DNA of 64,000 bases from contig NZ_ATZE01000007.1 of NCBI RefSeq assembly GCF_000428045.1, positions 177,839 to 241,838 on the forward strand, written 5' to 3'. Of the stretch, positions 41,760-51,381 are shown one piece after another. Below the pieces are notes generated by a model that made no database searches, was not told the origin of the DNA, and saw only the letters and a program-made list of their open reading frames with translations. The stretch is from Sedimenticola selenatireducens DSM 17993. Lineage in GTDB: Bacteria; Pseudomonadota; Gammaproteobacteria; Chromatiales; Chromatiaceae. Position 1 is the first letter of the stretch; every line of letters starts with the position of its first letter. Position numbers and translations under genes: made by a program.

Positions 41760-42806
41760 CTACAGATCGTAAAGCATCACATCGGCGACTGCCTCGGCCC
41801 AGGGAGCAAACTCTGGTATGCCGAACAGATCCTGACCGATGGCGCGATGCATATCCGAAACCAGCATGATGCCCATCTCCCGTTGGGGGAATCGGCCGGC
41901 ATATTCGAGAATACGTCCATACACCTTCTGTTCGTTGTCGCTGCCCCGGGCTTTGACGGCCCGCGCGACCAGGGCGGAAGCGACAGCGTACTGCAGGTCT
42001 ATCTCGTTTGGCACAAGAACCGCTTCACCCTCCAGTATGGCGTCGATATCGGGCAGTTTATCCAGGTTGTTAACAAAGGCCGCCAGCTCGATCCCTGCCG
42101 CCGGCCCGACACAGGCCTGCAGGGTATCGCAAAGCAGATCCGGTAATGTGCCGAACTTTTGCAGCCCGCGATGGGCAAATTCCCATGAGCGGGGAGTGGG
42201 AAAGGCTACCGGATTGTGGGCGGGATCAAAATCAAATAGCCGCTCGGGGCGGAAGCGCAGAAATGCGATCACCCGTTCATCAATACGGTTATCATAGGCC
42301 CAGGCGACCCAGTCATCCAGATGGGTATCCACTTCAAAATGGGTAAACCGGTTGGCCAGTGGAGCCGGCATGGTGTAGGTGACCCCCCGGTCGCCTTGCC
42401 TGTTTCCAGCAGCAAAAATGGCCCATCCCTCCGGTACGGAGTATTCGCCCAGACGCCGGTCAAGAATCAATTGATAGGCTGCGGCGGAGACACTCGGTGG
42501 TGCGGACGTGATCTCGTCAAGAAACAGGATACCCCGTTCACCCTGTGTGTCGGCATGTGGAAGCAGCGCCGGTTCGGCCCACTCAACGCGTTCACCACTA
42601 CGGAATGGAATGCCGCGCAGGTCGCTTGGCTCCATCTGCGAGAGGCGTATATCTATTACCGGCACCTGGTGGCGATTACCCACCTGGCTGACCAGTTGTG
42701 ACTTGCCCACACCGGGTGGTCCCCAGAGCATGACGGGTGTGTGGTGGCCTTGCTCGGTACTCAGGTATTCACGGTCCAGAATGGCCGATATCGCGGCTGG
42801 TCGCAT
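41760..42806 (-). CDS. MoxR-family AAA+ ATPase
   Basis: This 348-residue ATPase has Walker A GPPGVGKS near residue 30 and Walker B ILFLDEI, with sensor region IFAAGNRQGDRG. MoxR proteins act with VWA partners as chaperones in maturation of metal enzymes. It is the first gene of the MoxR/VWA/dsrS-like set on the minus strand, with only 23 bases before the VWA-type gene. No promoter was assigned in the 148-base gap upstream. Confidence 0.92.
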   Translation of the reverse strand: MRPAAISAILDREYLSTEQGHHTPVMLWGPPGVGKSQLVSQVGNRHQVPVIDIRLSQMEPSDLRGIPFRSGERVEWAEPALLPHADTQGERGILFLDEITSAPPSVSAAAYQLILDRRLGEYSVPEGWAIFAAGNRQGDRGVTYTMPAPLANRFTHFEVDTHLDDWVAWAYDNRIDERVIAFLRFRPERLFDFDPAHNPVAFPTPRSWEFAHRGLQKFGTLPDLLCDTLQACVGPAAGIELAAFVNNLDKLPDIDAILEGEAVLVPNEIDLQYAVASALVARAVKARGSDNEQKVYGRILEYAGRFPQREMGIMLVSDMHRAIGQDLFGIPEFAPWAEAVADVMLYDL

Positions 42807-42954
42807 GGTACTCCCTTGTTTGAACGGTGGTGCGGGCGGTATTTTCAGCTAATAACCTACCATATAACTGGGAAAAGCAAATAATAAGAGATAGTGATGG
42901 CAGCGATTGAATAGTTTATATATTCGCAGTTGTGGGCATCGAGTCATCAGCTCG

Positions 42955-43869
42955 TTACAGCGTTGCTGCGGAAAATGTATCGCACTCTTTTAATGTGCCG
43001 CTTCGAAAGCCCTTGTTGAACCACGCGACGCGCTGGGTCGACCGACCATGGGTAAATGAATCCGGTGTCACATGACCCTGTGATTGTTTCTGCAGGCGGT
43101 CGTCTCCTATGGCGCTCGCCGCGGTCAATGCCTCTTCTGCATCGCCTTGTTCCAGCAATTGCCTTGAGCGATCAGCATGATGCGCCCAGATACCGGCAAA
43201 ACAATCTGCCTGTAGTTCCTGTCGTACCGATAGCTTATTTGCCTCAGTCTGGGAGAGGGAGCGTTTTGCCTGATGTACTTTGTTTGAGATGCCCAGTAGC
43301 GTCTGTACGTGATGTCCAACTTCATGTGCAATCACGTAGGCCTGTGCAAAGTCTCCCGGTGCTTTAAAGCGGTTTTTCAGGTCGTTATAAAAACTGAGAT
43401 CAATATAAACTTTCTGATCGGAAGGGCAGTAGAATGGTCCGGTTGCCGCCTGACCCAAGCCGCACGCGGAGCGCACCGCGCCGCGAAAAAGTATCAGTTT
43501 TGGCTCTTTGTAGGAATCACCCATCTGTTTGAATAGCTCGTGCCAGGTTGTTTCGGTGTCAGCCAGGACGACTGAAACAAAACTGACCAGTTCCTCTTCT
43601 GCAGCACTTTGCTTGACCGGACCTGATGGCTGTGGGTCAGCAGACTGAATACTGTCTCCACCCAACATGCCGCCGAGATTCCCTGTGAAGATGCCATAGG
43701 CGCCGAGCGCCAGGATAGCGACCACGCCACCCTTGAGCCCAAACAGCTTGAAGATCATCGGTAGCAGATTAAGCATGCCACCGCGACCGCCGATTCCACC
43801 GACAGAGGGGCCGCGATTGCCTCGTCGATCCTCCACATTGCTGCTCTGTTTCTGACCACGCCAACGCAT
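42955..43869 (-). CDS. YpfJ-family zinc metallopeptidase
   Basis: This 304-residue protein matches the YpfJ/neutral zinc metallopeptidase family. It has the usual N-terminus MRWRGQKQSSNVEDRRG, a membrane segment (VVAILALGAYGIFTGNLGG) and a periplasmic domain with the zinc motif HEVGHHVQ and ADCFAGIWAHH. The ATG at 43869 gives the canonical start; the frame is open to 43914. Its role in the cell is not established. It is a single gene between the MoxR set and an MFS transporter. Confidence 0.92.
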   Translation of the reverse strand: MRWRGQKQSSNVEDRRGNRGPSVGGIGGRGGMLNLLPMIFKLFGLKGGVVAILALGAYGIFTGNLGGMLGGDSIQSADPQPSGPVKQSAAEEELVSFVSVVLADTETTWHELFKQMGDSYKEPKLILFRGAVRSACGLGQAATGPFYCPSDQKVYIDLSFYNDLKNRFKAPGDFAQAYVIAHEVGHHVQTLLGISNKVHQAKRSLSQTEANKLSVRQELQADCFAGIWAHHADRSRQLLEQGDAEEALTAASAIGDDRLQKQSQGHVTPDSFTHGRSTQRVAWFNKGFRSGTLKECDTFSAATL

Positions 43870-44002
43870 TGTTCTACTCCAGTTGCCCAGGGTTGAATTC
43901 GGCTTTCTGATCAATTACCTGCCAATCTTACCAGCTTCTTGTTTGATGGAAGCGGATCTATACAGATTAATGGTAAACCTTTGTCAAATCAGTCCGGCGG
44001 AA

Positions 44003-45199
44003 TCAATTAAATCCCGCCTGTAGTTTTCCGGGTTCCCTGAATGCCAGTAGCAGTATCAGTAGCAGGCCGACACCCATGATAATGGCGGCAAGATAAAGCG
44101 AGCCGTTGTAGGTCCCGGATGTTTCAGCCAGGGTACCGGCGAGCGCCGGAGCGGCGATCTGGGCTACGCCATAGCTGAGGGTCAGTTTGCCCATCGGTTT
44201 GGCCGGTTTTGTCGGATAGAACTTACCCATCATCGTCAGCATCAGACTGACGATGCCGATAAAGGTGCCGCCATAAAGTGCGGCGCTGAATAGCACCAGA
44301 AAGAGATTGGCATCGAACAGGGTAGGTAGGATGATGCCGATGATCTGCAGCGCAAATGCCAATGCCAATGCTTTCAGCTCGCCGGTTTTTCTGGCGATAC
44401 GATCCCAAATAAAACAGGCAGGTGCCGCCGCCAGTCCGACTGCCAGCCAGGCCAATTCACCGTTTCCCTGCAGTGCGGGTTCGGCTTCCACGATCACCAC
44501 CAGAAATGTGGCGCTAATAACATAGCCAAAACCGGCACAGAAATAACTGCTGAACAGCAGGATTGTCCAACTGCGAGGGGGAGGTCGGTCTTCCATTTTC
44601 ACACCGCTGGTAGTGAACGGGCTGCTGTCGGGACGGGGCAGCCATCCCCACGCAGGGATGAACAGGACTAGCCCAATCACCGTCAGAGCCAGCCACTGCT
44701 GGTCCCAGCTGAGATGGCTGGCCATCAGGTCAACGGCTACCGCGCTCAAAACGATGCCCAGGCCAATGCCGCTGAAATGAATACCGAGCTCCATTCGGTG
44801 GTTATGCCTGATCAGCCAGTTGAGGATCAAACCTGAACCTATAAGCAGTCCGGCAGCGCTGCTCAGGCCGGCCAGAAAACGCATAATACCCCAGAGCCAC
44901 ATGCTTTCGCTGAAGGCCATTCCGGCGGTTGTGACCAGTGCCAGGACCAGGCCGATACGGTAGAGGGTGTCCTTAATCTGCAGATTGCTGATAGAGGCAG
45001 CTATCAGTGCGCCCCCCATGTAGCCGAAATAGTTAAAGGTCGCCAGCCATCCGCCGGTGGCATCGCCCAGTCCGGTCTGGGATTGCATGATCGGTAGTAG
45101 CGGCGTATAGGCAAAACGCGCAATGCCGAGGGTAAGGATCAGGCTCATGACGCCTGCAAACAGAACTTTGATGTGTGATGGAGAAGGGGACATCGGCAT
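44003..45199 (-). CDS. YbfB/YjiJ-family MFS transporter
   Basis: This 398-residue inner-membrane transporter has about 12 hydrophobic segments. LTLGIARFAYTPLLPIMQSQ and FNYFGYMGGALIAA at the N-terminus are typical of the YbfB/YjiJ subfamily of the major facilitator superfamily. The substrate is unknown. It stands alone, with a 236-base gap on its right in which I see no gene. Confidence 0.9.
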   Translation of the reverse strand: MPMSPSPSHIKVLFAGVMSLILTLGIARFAYTPLLPIMQSQTGLGDATGGWLATFNYFGYMGGALIAASISNLQIKDTLYRIGLVLALVTTAGMAFSESMWLWGIMRFLAGLSSAAGLLIGSGLILNWLIRHNHRMELGIHFSGIGLGIVLSAVAVDLMASHLSWDQQWLALTVIGLVLFIPAWGWLPRPDSSPFTTSGVKMEDRPPPRSWTILLFSSYFCAGFGYVISATFLVVIVEAEPALQGNGELAWLAVGLAAAPACFIWDRIARKTGELKALALAFALQIIGIILPTLFDANLFLVLFSAALYGGTFIGIVSLMLTMMGKFYPTKPAKPMGKLTLSYGVAQIAAPALAGTLAETSGTYNGSLYLAAIIMGVGLLLILLLAFREPGKLQAGFN

Positions 45200-45435
45200 A
45201 CCTGGATAGTGACGATCCGATAGTATACCCGTCCGGCCATGTGAGTTTATAAAATAGTTGCGTTATAAACCATTTGGAAACAATGGTATAAGCTGTGGGT
45301 ATTGCGACAGGATGTGTGTATTGGGCCGCGGTGATGGCATTGCATCGTCAGGTGTGAACCGAGGGCTTATTCGGCTGGAGTCGATGACGAAAACTCGCCG
45401 GGGTAGTGATGCTCTGTTTGTTAGTGCTGGCGCCG

Positions 45436-47637
45436 CTACAGATAGCCTTTTTTCAGAAACAGTCCGGCCTGTTCTTTTGGCATGGGTCGACTGAACAGGA
45501 AGCCCTGGGCGTGGGGACAGCCGAGCCGCTTGAGCTGCTGATGCTGAATCTCCGTTTCCACCCCTTCCGCTATAATCCCCAGCCCCAGTTCCTTGGCCAT
45601 GGCGATAATGGCGGTGACGATAGAGTTTCTGCTGCTGGTGGCGCGTATCCCGCTCACAAAGGAGCGGTCAATCTTGAGTGTACTCAGTGGGAGGGATTGC
45701 AGGTAGCCCAGTGAGGAGTAACCGATGCCGAAGTCATCAACGGCGATACAGATACCCGCAGCGTGCAATTGCCGCAGTTTATTGATGACCTGATCCATAT
45801 CCTGGATCAGTACATTCTCTGTGATTTCCAGCTCAAGCGCGGAGCCGGGAATCCCATGTTTGGTCAGAGTATTGAACACCTGATGTTCGAAATCAGCTTG
45901 CGCCAACTGTTTTGAAGAGACGTTGACCGCCAGCTTTAGCTGATCATGCCCGGCCTTTCGCCATTTACTCAATTCCGCGCAACCGGCATCCAGCACCCAC
46001 ATGCCGATCTCATTGATCAGGCCGTTCTCTTCCGCTACTGGGATGAACTCCGTGGGGCTGATATTGCCTGCTTCGGGATGCTTCCAGCGTAACAATGCCT
46101 CCATTCCGGAAACAATGCCGGACTGCAGGTCGATCTGCGGTTGAAAATAGACCTGTAGTTGCTCTTCATCTATGGCGCGCCGGAGTCCGGTGTCCAGCGA
46201 GAGATGCTGGTCGGCCGTCGCTTTCATACTGTTGGAAAAGAACTCGTAGCCATCCTTGCCGTGTCGTTTGACATGATACATGGCGATATCGGCGTGCTTG
46301 ATCAAAGTGTCCATGGTTTCTCCGTCATCGGGGAACAGTGCTATGCCGATACTAAAGCTGACGAATACCTCAACCCCGTCGATGAAAATGGGCGCTTTCA
46401 GGTTGTCCAGGACCTTCTCCACCAAGCGAATGGCGTCGACCCTGCCGGACACTTCAGGTACCAACAGATTGAACTCGTCACCGCCGACTCTGGCCAGGGT
46501 ATCGCTGTCCCGCAGGCTGTTCCGCAGGCGGTTGGCAACTGTCTGCAGCAACTGATCGCCGGCGACATGACCGAGTGAGTCGTTGATTACCTTGAACCGG
46601 TCCATGTCGAGATACATCAGTGCCAGCTGACTGCTGCTCCGCTTGGCCTGGGAAATGGCCAGTCCGAGGCGGTCCCGCAGCAGTGCCCGGTTGGGTAACT
46701 GGGTCAACAGGTCGTGATAGAGCTGGAAGTTTATTATCTCTTCTGCCCGTTTGCGCTCACTGATATCCCGCGCGACACCATAGGTTCCGACATAGCATTT
46801 TTCACTATTGTTACCGGTGTCGCGATAGATGCCCATTGAGTTCAGCTCGATGGAGACAGAGCGGCTCTCAAAATAACGGCTGGGCTGAGCATTATCCCTG
46901 CAGCGCAGTCTGAATTCCACGTTTCGGCTGGCGCGGTCACCGGTGCGACGTTCGGCAAAGGCATATTTTGCCTTCTCTATATCCTCTTCGTGCACCACTT
47001 CTGAGTAATGATGTCCAATCAGATCATCTTTCTGGTAATCCAGCAGCTGGCTGATGCGATCATTCACAAAGCAGAAGTAACCTGCCTCATCAAGCATGTA
47101 GATGATATCTGGAGAGTTATCGACAATGAAACGATAACGGTATTCGGACGCTTCGAGTCTCTGGTGGACCTGTTTGAAATCCCGTTCCAGGTTACGTTTT
47201 TTCAGTACATTTTCAATAATGCCGAGGAGTTCAACCGGATTGTACGGTTTGCGCAGAAAATCGTGGACTCCATGCCTGAGGGCTTCGGTGGCGTTTGCGA
47301 AGGTCGCTTCGCCACTGACAATCACCACATCAATGCCGGGGAAGTCGGCTTTAAGCAGTTCCAGAAACTCCAGCCCGGAGATTTCCGGCATGTTCAGATC
47401 CAGCAGGACCAGTTCAATGGGTTTCTCACGCAGTATATCCAGCGCAATATGCCCGTTTGCGGCGATAATGCTCGAATGTCCGTAGGCCTGAAGGAGATCA
47501 CGAACGCTTTCGCGCATGCGAACCTCATCATCCACCACCAGAATCCTGGCCGGTTCATTCTGGGCTGAATTGGTGGTCCTACCGGTTAGCTGGGGCAAAA
47601 AGTCGCTCCCCAGCCAGGATTCCGTGGACTTCATCAT
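45436..47637 (-). CDS. Response regulator with PAS, GGDEF and EAL domains
   Basis: This 733-residue cytosolic protein has a receiver domain with Asp80, a short coiled coil, a PAS domain (about residues 160-300), an intact GGDEF motif (VGGDEFNLL) and an intact EAL motif (GMEALLRWKH, with DDFGIGYSSLGYL). It may make or break down cyclic di-GMP, depending on phosphorylation and the PAS signal. It starts 15 bases after the stop of a histidine kinase gene on the same strand, so that kinase is the probable partner. Confidence 0.92.
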   Translation of the reverse strand: MMKSTESWLGSDFLPQLTGRTTNSAQNEPARILVVDDEVRMRESVRDLLQAYGHSSIIAANGHIALDILREKPIELVLLDLNMPEISGLEFLELLKADFPGIDVVIVSGEATFANATEALRHGVHDFLRKPYNPVELLGIIENVLKKRNLERDFKQVHQRLEASEYRYRFIVDNSPDIIYMLDEAGYFCFVNDRISQLLDYQKDDLIGHHYSEVVHEEDIEKAKYAFAERRTGDRASRNVEFRLRCRDNAQPSRYFESRSVSIELNSMGIYRDTGNNSEKCYVGTYGVARDISERKRAEEIINFQLYHDLLTQLPNRALLRDRLGLAISQAKRSSSQLALMYLDMDRFKVINDSLGHVAGDQLLQTVANRLRNSLRDSDTLARVGGDEFNLLVPEVSGRVDAIRLVEKVLDNLKAPIFIDGVEVFVSFSIGIALFPDDGETMDTLIKHADIAMYHVKRHGKDGYEFFSNSMKATADQHLSLDTGLRRAIDEEQLQVYFQPQIDLQSGIVSGMEALLRWKHPEAGNISPTEFIPVAEENGLINEIGMWVLDAGCAELSKWRKAGHDQLKLAVNVSSKQLAQADFEHQVFNTLTKHGIPGSALELEITENVLIQDMDQVINKLRQLHAAGICIAVDDFGIGYSSLGYLQSLPLSTLKIDRSFVSGIRATSSRNSIVTAIIAMAKELGLGIIAEGVETEIQHQQLKRLGCPHAQGFLFSRPMPKEQAGLFLKKGYL

Positions 47638-47652
47638 TGTATCTTCCCCTTG

Positions 47653-49779
47653 TTACTCGTCCCCTAAACGACGAGGTAGGTGGATGAAGAATTCAGTTCC
47701 ACCCCCTGAGCGACCTCTACAGCTAATACTCCCTTTCAGCTCATCAATGAGGTTTTTTACAATGGTTAATCCTAAACCTGAGTGGTTATCGCCTTTTGTG
47801 CTATCTAACGGGGTAAACAGTTTACCCATGATATCCGGGGGAATACCAGGTCCGCTATCCGCAATGCTCAACTCGACGTATTCCCGTCCCCCGATATTGA
47901 TATGGTCGTGCGTTCGGATCCAGATTTCTCCACCATCGGCCATCGCCTCGACAGCATTTTTTACCAGATTGGTGACCACCTGTTTGAGGCTTGCCCGGCT
48001 GATCTGAATGGCCGGCAGTTTCTTATCCAGTTCCACATGTTCGGTAATCTTGTGGGTCTGGAAGTAGGAGGCCTGAAATATCTCTACCAGATCGCCGATT
48101 ACTTCGTTGATATCCACCGAGTAGGATGCAACGTGTTGAGGATCGCCGATATCGCGTAATCGCAAAGCAATATCACCAACCCGCTGAATCTCCTCTTTGA
48201 TAATTTTCAGGTGGTCGGAAATAGAGGGATCTTCTTTAAATTTAGCAGAAAGTACATGCAGATAATTATTGATTATGCCCAGTGGGTTGTTGATTTCATG
48301 GACAATGCTTCTTGCTTCACGCTGGTGCCACTGACGCGTATTTTCTAGTAGATCCTCGGTTCTTCTTTCGATATCACGGTGTGTATGGATATTTCCCGCA
48401 GCGGTTGTTGCGAATAGAGGCAGGAAGCTTAAGTGGTGCGCTTGCTGATCCTGCTCCGGCTCAGGTAGTCCTACCGCAATCACTCCAATTCGATGCGAGC
48501 CGGTGATCAGTGGAATACAGAGCAGACATTCCCGCTCAAGGGTTCTGGCGAGTTGCCGGTCAATCAGTGAAGCGGGATTTGAACTCAGCGGTCTGATCGG
48601 TTCCTGGATTGTTCCTGCTATCAGTGCCTGGGCGATGCGACTCCGGCCTTCGGAAATAGGGATGTTGAATTCCGCAATCAGTGTGTTGCTGACGGCACGG
48701 GCAGCGACCCCCTTGAGATGCCGCTTTTCGGTATCAGCGAGGAACAGAATGCTGCGATCCATCCCGAACAGGATATTCAGTTCATCGAGGATCGACCTGA
48801 GGAACTCCTGTAAATCCTTTTCATTGCCCGGCTCCAGGTTGATGCCGCTAAGCAGGGCGAATTCACGCACCCGGCGGGCCAGTTCGAGTCGAACATCCTC
48901 GGTTTCAACCTGGACCTCAATTCGGCCTTCCACGCCTTTTTCAAGATGAATTCCGAGACCATCGGCCGCCTTATGAACCTGTTGCTCTATATCTTGTTTA
49001 AGACTGTCGACGACGGAGGGGGTCAAGCCAAACAGCAGCTCTGCTTCGGCATGGAGGATGTCGCTATCAATGCCCGGATCACTCAGCTTATGGGTGAAGT
49101 TGGTCAAGCGTACCAAACGCGGTGCTTCAAGCAGACGATCGGCCGGTTCATTCTGATAGAGCAGGGCATCGCTGAGGAAGGACTCCAGGTCCCATTCGCG
49201 CACCACCAGCGCACTGACTTCGTGATAAGCGGCGCCGAACAGTTCACGTTCATGCTCGGTGAGGCTCAGGTCGGAGTGAGGCTTGAGCAGCAGATCACCA
49301 TAGGCTTCCGGTTGATTGTTGAGAAACACCAGTTGGCCGAGCTTGTGCAGCAAACCGGCCAGATAGGCCTCGTCGGGAAACTCATAGCTGGTCAATGTGG
49401 CCAGGGATCTGGCCGCATGGGCACACCAGAGTGATTTGTACCAGACCATACCAAGGCCCTTTCCGGCCTGGACATTGAACTGAGAGAAGAACTGATGCAC
49501 CGCGGCGTTAATGGCGATGGTTTTAATGTTGTTCAGCCCCAATACCACCAGCAGCCGGTTGAAGTCCCTGTCATCGTTCCATTGTGCGTAGGCGGCGGAG
49601 TTGCAGACGGCGGTGATCTTGGCGGTGAGAGCGACATCCTGCTGAATTATTTCTGCCAGATCCTGAAAACTGACGTCGACTTGATGGCAGGCTTCGATTA
49701 ATCTGAGCAATACCTGCGGGACAGAGGGAAGTCTGCCCAGATTGAGTTTTTCGATGCTGACAAGTGGTGCCTCATTCAT
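47653..49779 (-). CDS. HDOD-GAF histidine kinase
   Basis: This is a 708-residue soluble kinase with no membrane segment after the chosen ATG at 49779 (MNEAPLVSIEKLNLGRLPSV). It has an N-terminal HDOD domain (VLLRLIEACHQVDVSFQDLA, then DVALTAKITAVCNSAAYA), a GAF domain (about 340-480), a dimerisation domain with the H-box IVHEINNPLGIINNYLHVLS, and an ATPase domain (NLVKNAVEAMADGG, GLGLTIVKNL). HDOD-kinase fusions sense internal signals. It heads an operon with the GGDEF/EAL response regulator and diverges from a MinD-type gene across 74 bases. Confidence 0.9.
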   Translation of the reverse strand: MNEAPLVSIEKLNLGRLPSVPQVLLRLIEACHQVDVSFQDLAEIIQQDVALTAKITAVCNSAAYAQWNDDRDFNRLLVVLGLNNIKTIAINAAVHQFFSQFNVQAGKGLGMVWYKSLWCAHAARSLATLTSYEFPDEAYLAGLLHKLGQLVFLNNQPEAYGDLLLKPHSDLSLTEHERELFGAAYHEVSALVVREWDLESFLSDALLYQNEPADRLLEAPRLVRLTNFTHKLSDPGIDSDILHAEAELLFGLTPSVVDSLKQDIEQQVHKAADGLGIHLEKGVEGRIEVQVETEDVRLELARRVREFALLSGINLEPGNEKDLQEFLRSILDELNILFGMDRSILFLADTEKRHLKGVAARAVSNTLIAEFNIPISEGRSRIAQALIAGTIQEPIRPLSSNPASLIDRQLARTLERECLLCIPLITGSHRIGVIAVGLPEPEQDQQAHHLSFLPLFATTAAGNIHTHRDIERRTEDLLENTRQWHQREARSIVHEINNPLGIINNYLHVLSAKFKEDPSISDHLKIIKEEIQRVGDIALRLRDIGDPQHVASYSVDINEVIGDLVEIFQASYFQTHKITEHVELDKKLPAIQISRASLKQVVTNLVKNAVEAMADGGEIWIRTHDHINIGGREYVELSIADSGPGIPPDIMGKLFTPLDSTKGDNHSGLGLTIVKNLIDELKGSISCRGRSGGGTEFFIHLPRRLGDE

Positions 49780-49853
49780 GACATCACATCCTGCACCAAT
49801 TATTAACCATAAGTCAATGACATAGAAAGGAATTCTGTACAATTTCTGGACAA

Positions 49854-51098
49854 ATGAGAGCGACAAAAGCAACTATTCACGATACCTTTGGCGGATCAGT
49901 GGGAATAAAAAGCCAAAAATGTGATGCAATTAACAGAATGGTTGTGATCGCCAGCGGCAAAGGTGGTGTCGGTAAAAGTACGCTCTCCGCCAATCTCGGT
50001 GTTGCTTTAGGGCAGATGAAAAGGCGGGTCTGCCTGTTCGATGCGGATACCAATCTGGCGAATATCAATATCCTGTTTGGCATTAACCCCCTGCAAACGC
50101 TGCGCGAATATGTCAATGGACATAAGCGCCTTGACGAGATTCTGTTGCCGGTTTCCGACCACCTGCGGATCGTTCCAGCCGCCAGTGGAATCGCCGAGTT
50201 CCTTGAGTTGGTGCCCCAGCAGCAGGAGCGTCTGCTGAGTGGCCTGAGGGATATTGAGCGGCAAAATGATGTGATTCTGGTCGATTCGGCGGCTGGTGTT
50301 GGTACCGGTCAACTCAACTTCTTTCTGGCGGCCGCCTGTCCGGTGTTGGTCATTACGCCGGAGCCGACCTCACTGACGGATGCCTTTTCGTTCTTGAAGA
50401 TGGCCAAGCGGTACGGATTCAGTGGAACTGCCTATATCGTGGTCAACATGGTATCTGATCTGCACGCCGCGAGAACCGCCTTCAAACGGTTTAAGCAGGC
50501 CACGGAACAGTATCTGCAGCTGCAGGTAGGCTATCTGGGTTACGTGCTGCAGGATCATCATGTTCAGGCTTCGATAAGGAAACAGCAGCCGGTTATGCTC
50601 AGCAAGCCGGAGTGTCTGGCCAGTCGCTGTATCCGTGTGATCGCCGAACGACTGATCCGGTTGCTGGAGAATCAAGGCCGGGATTCGGAGACGTTCAGCG
50701 ACTATCTGCGTGAGATGAATCAACCCTTCGGAATCGGCTTGCAGCAAGCAGGGCAGAGTGCCCTGGATGAGGTCGCAGCGGATCAGGATGCCGATTGGCA
50801 AAAACAGGCCTTGTTTCATCTTCAAGTGATGGATAAGGACGTAGCCCGCGCGTTTATTCGGCGCGCCGTGAGCGAATGGACGATTAGGCATAATGCGGAT
50901 GAAGCGGAGCTATTTTCAGATCTGGATCAAACCAGGCCCCAGGAGTCGGTATCCCGCCAGGCAACCGCGATACAGGGTGCTACCACTGCGGATAGCGTCA
51001 GGCCGTCACTTCACATCTTCCGGGATTCAGTTGCCAAGAGCCCATACGCGGCCGCCGTCCAGTTTGCCGAGCTGTTGGCTCGGGTTGAGAAGTGGTAA
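49854..51098 (+). CDS. MinD/FlhG-like P-loop ATPase
   Basis: This 414-residue ATPase has the deviant Walker A motif GKGGVGKST near residue 35 and VCLFDADTNLANINILFGI, as in MinD/ParA proteins and the flagellar-number regulator FlhG. The C-terminal 150 residues have no recognised domain and lack an obvious membrane-targeting helix. It diverges from the HDOD kinase/GGDEF-EAL operon, so it may place or count a polar structure under cyclic di-GMP control. No flagellar genes are in the window. No good ribosome-binding site precedes the ATG. Confidence 0.85.
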   Translation: MRATKATIHDTFGGSVGIKSQKCDAINRMVVIASGKGGVGKSTLSANLGVALGQMKRRVCLFDADTNLANINILFGINPLQTLREYVNGHKRLDEILLPVSDHLRIVPAASGIAEFLELVPQQQERLLSGLRDIERQNDVILVDSAAGVGTGQLNFFLAAACPVLVITPEPTSLTDAFSFLKMAKRYGFSGTAYIVVNMVSDLHAARTAFKRFKQATEQYLQLQVGYLGYVLQDHHVQASIRKQQPVMLSKPECLASRCIRVIAERLIRLLENQGRDSETFSDYLREMNQPFGIGLQQAGQSALDEVAADQDADWQKQALFHLQVMDKDVARAFIRRAVSEWTIRHNADEAELFSDLDQTRPQESVSRQATAIQGATTADSVRPSLHIFRDSVAKSPYAAAVQFAELLARVEKW

Positions 51099-51381
51099 CA
51101 AACCTGTAAAGAATCCGCCAGCAGGACATGGGAAAGACTCTGTCCCGGTTACGTACTCGCTGGTTTGGCCTGGCAGATCGCTCTGTAGATGCTCCCGATG
51201 TGAGATGTACTGAATAGATTCACTCCAGCAATGCATGACCTGACATTCAACAAGCAACCGGAATTTGGCCATCGGGTAAGATAGTCGGTGGGAGCCGTTT
51301 TCTTCATGGTTGCGCCCGTTTTGGCTGAACCTTGGGCAGCATTTAATATACTCTGGGCAATGTCGCGACTAGAATGGACTT

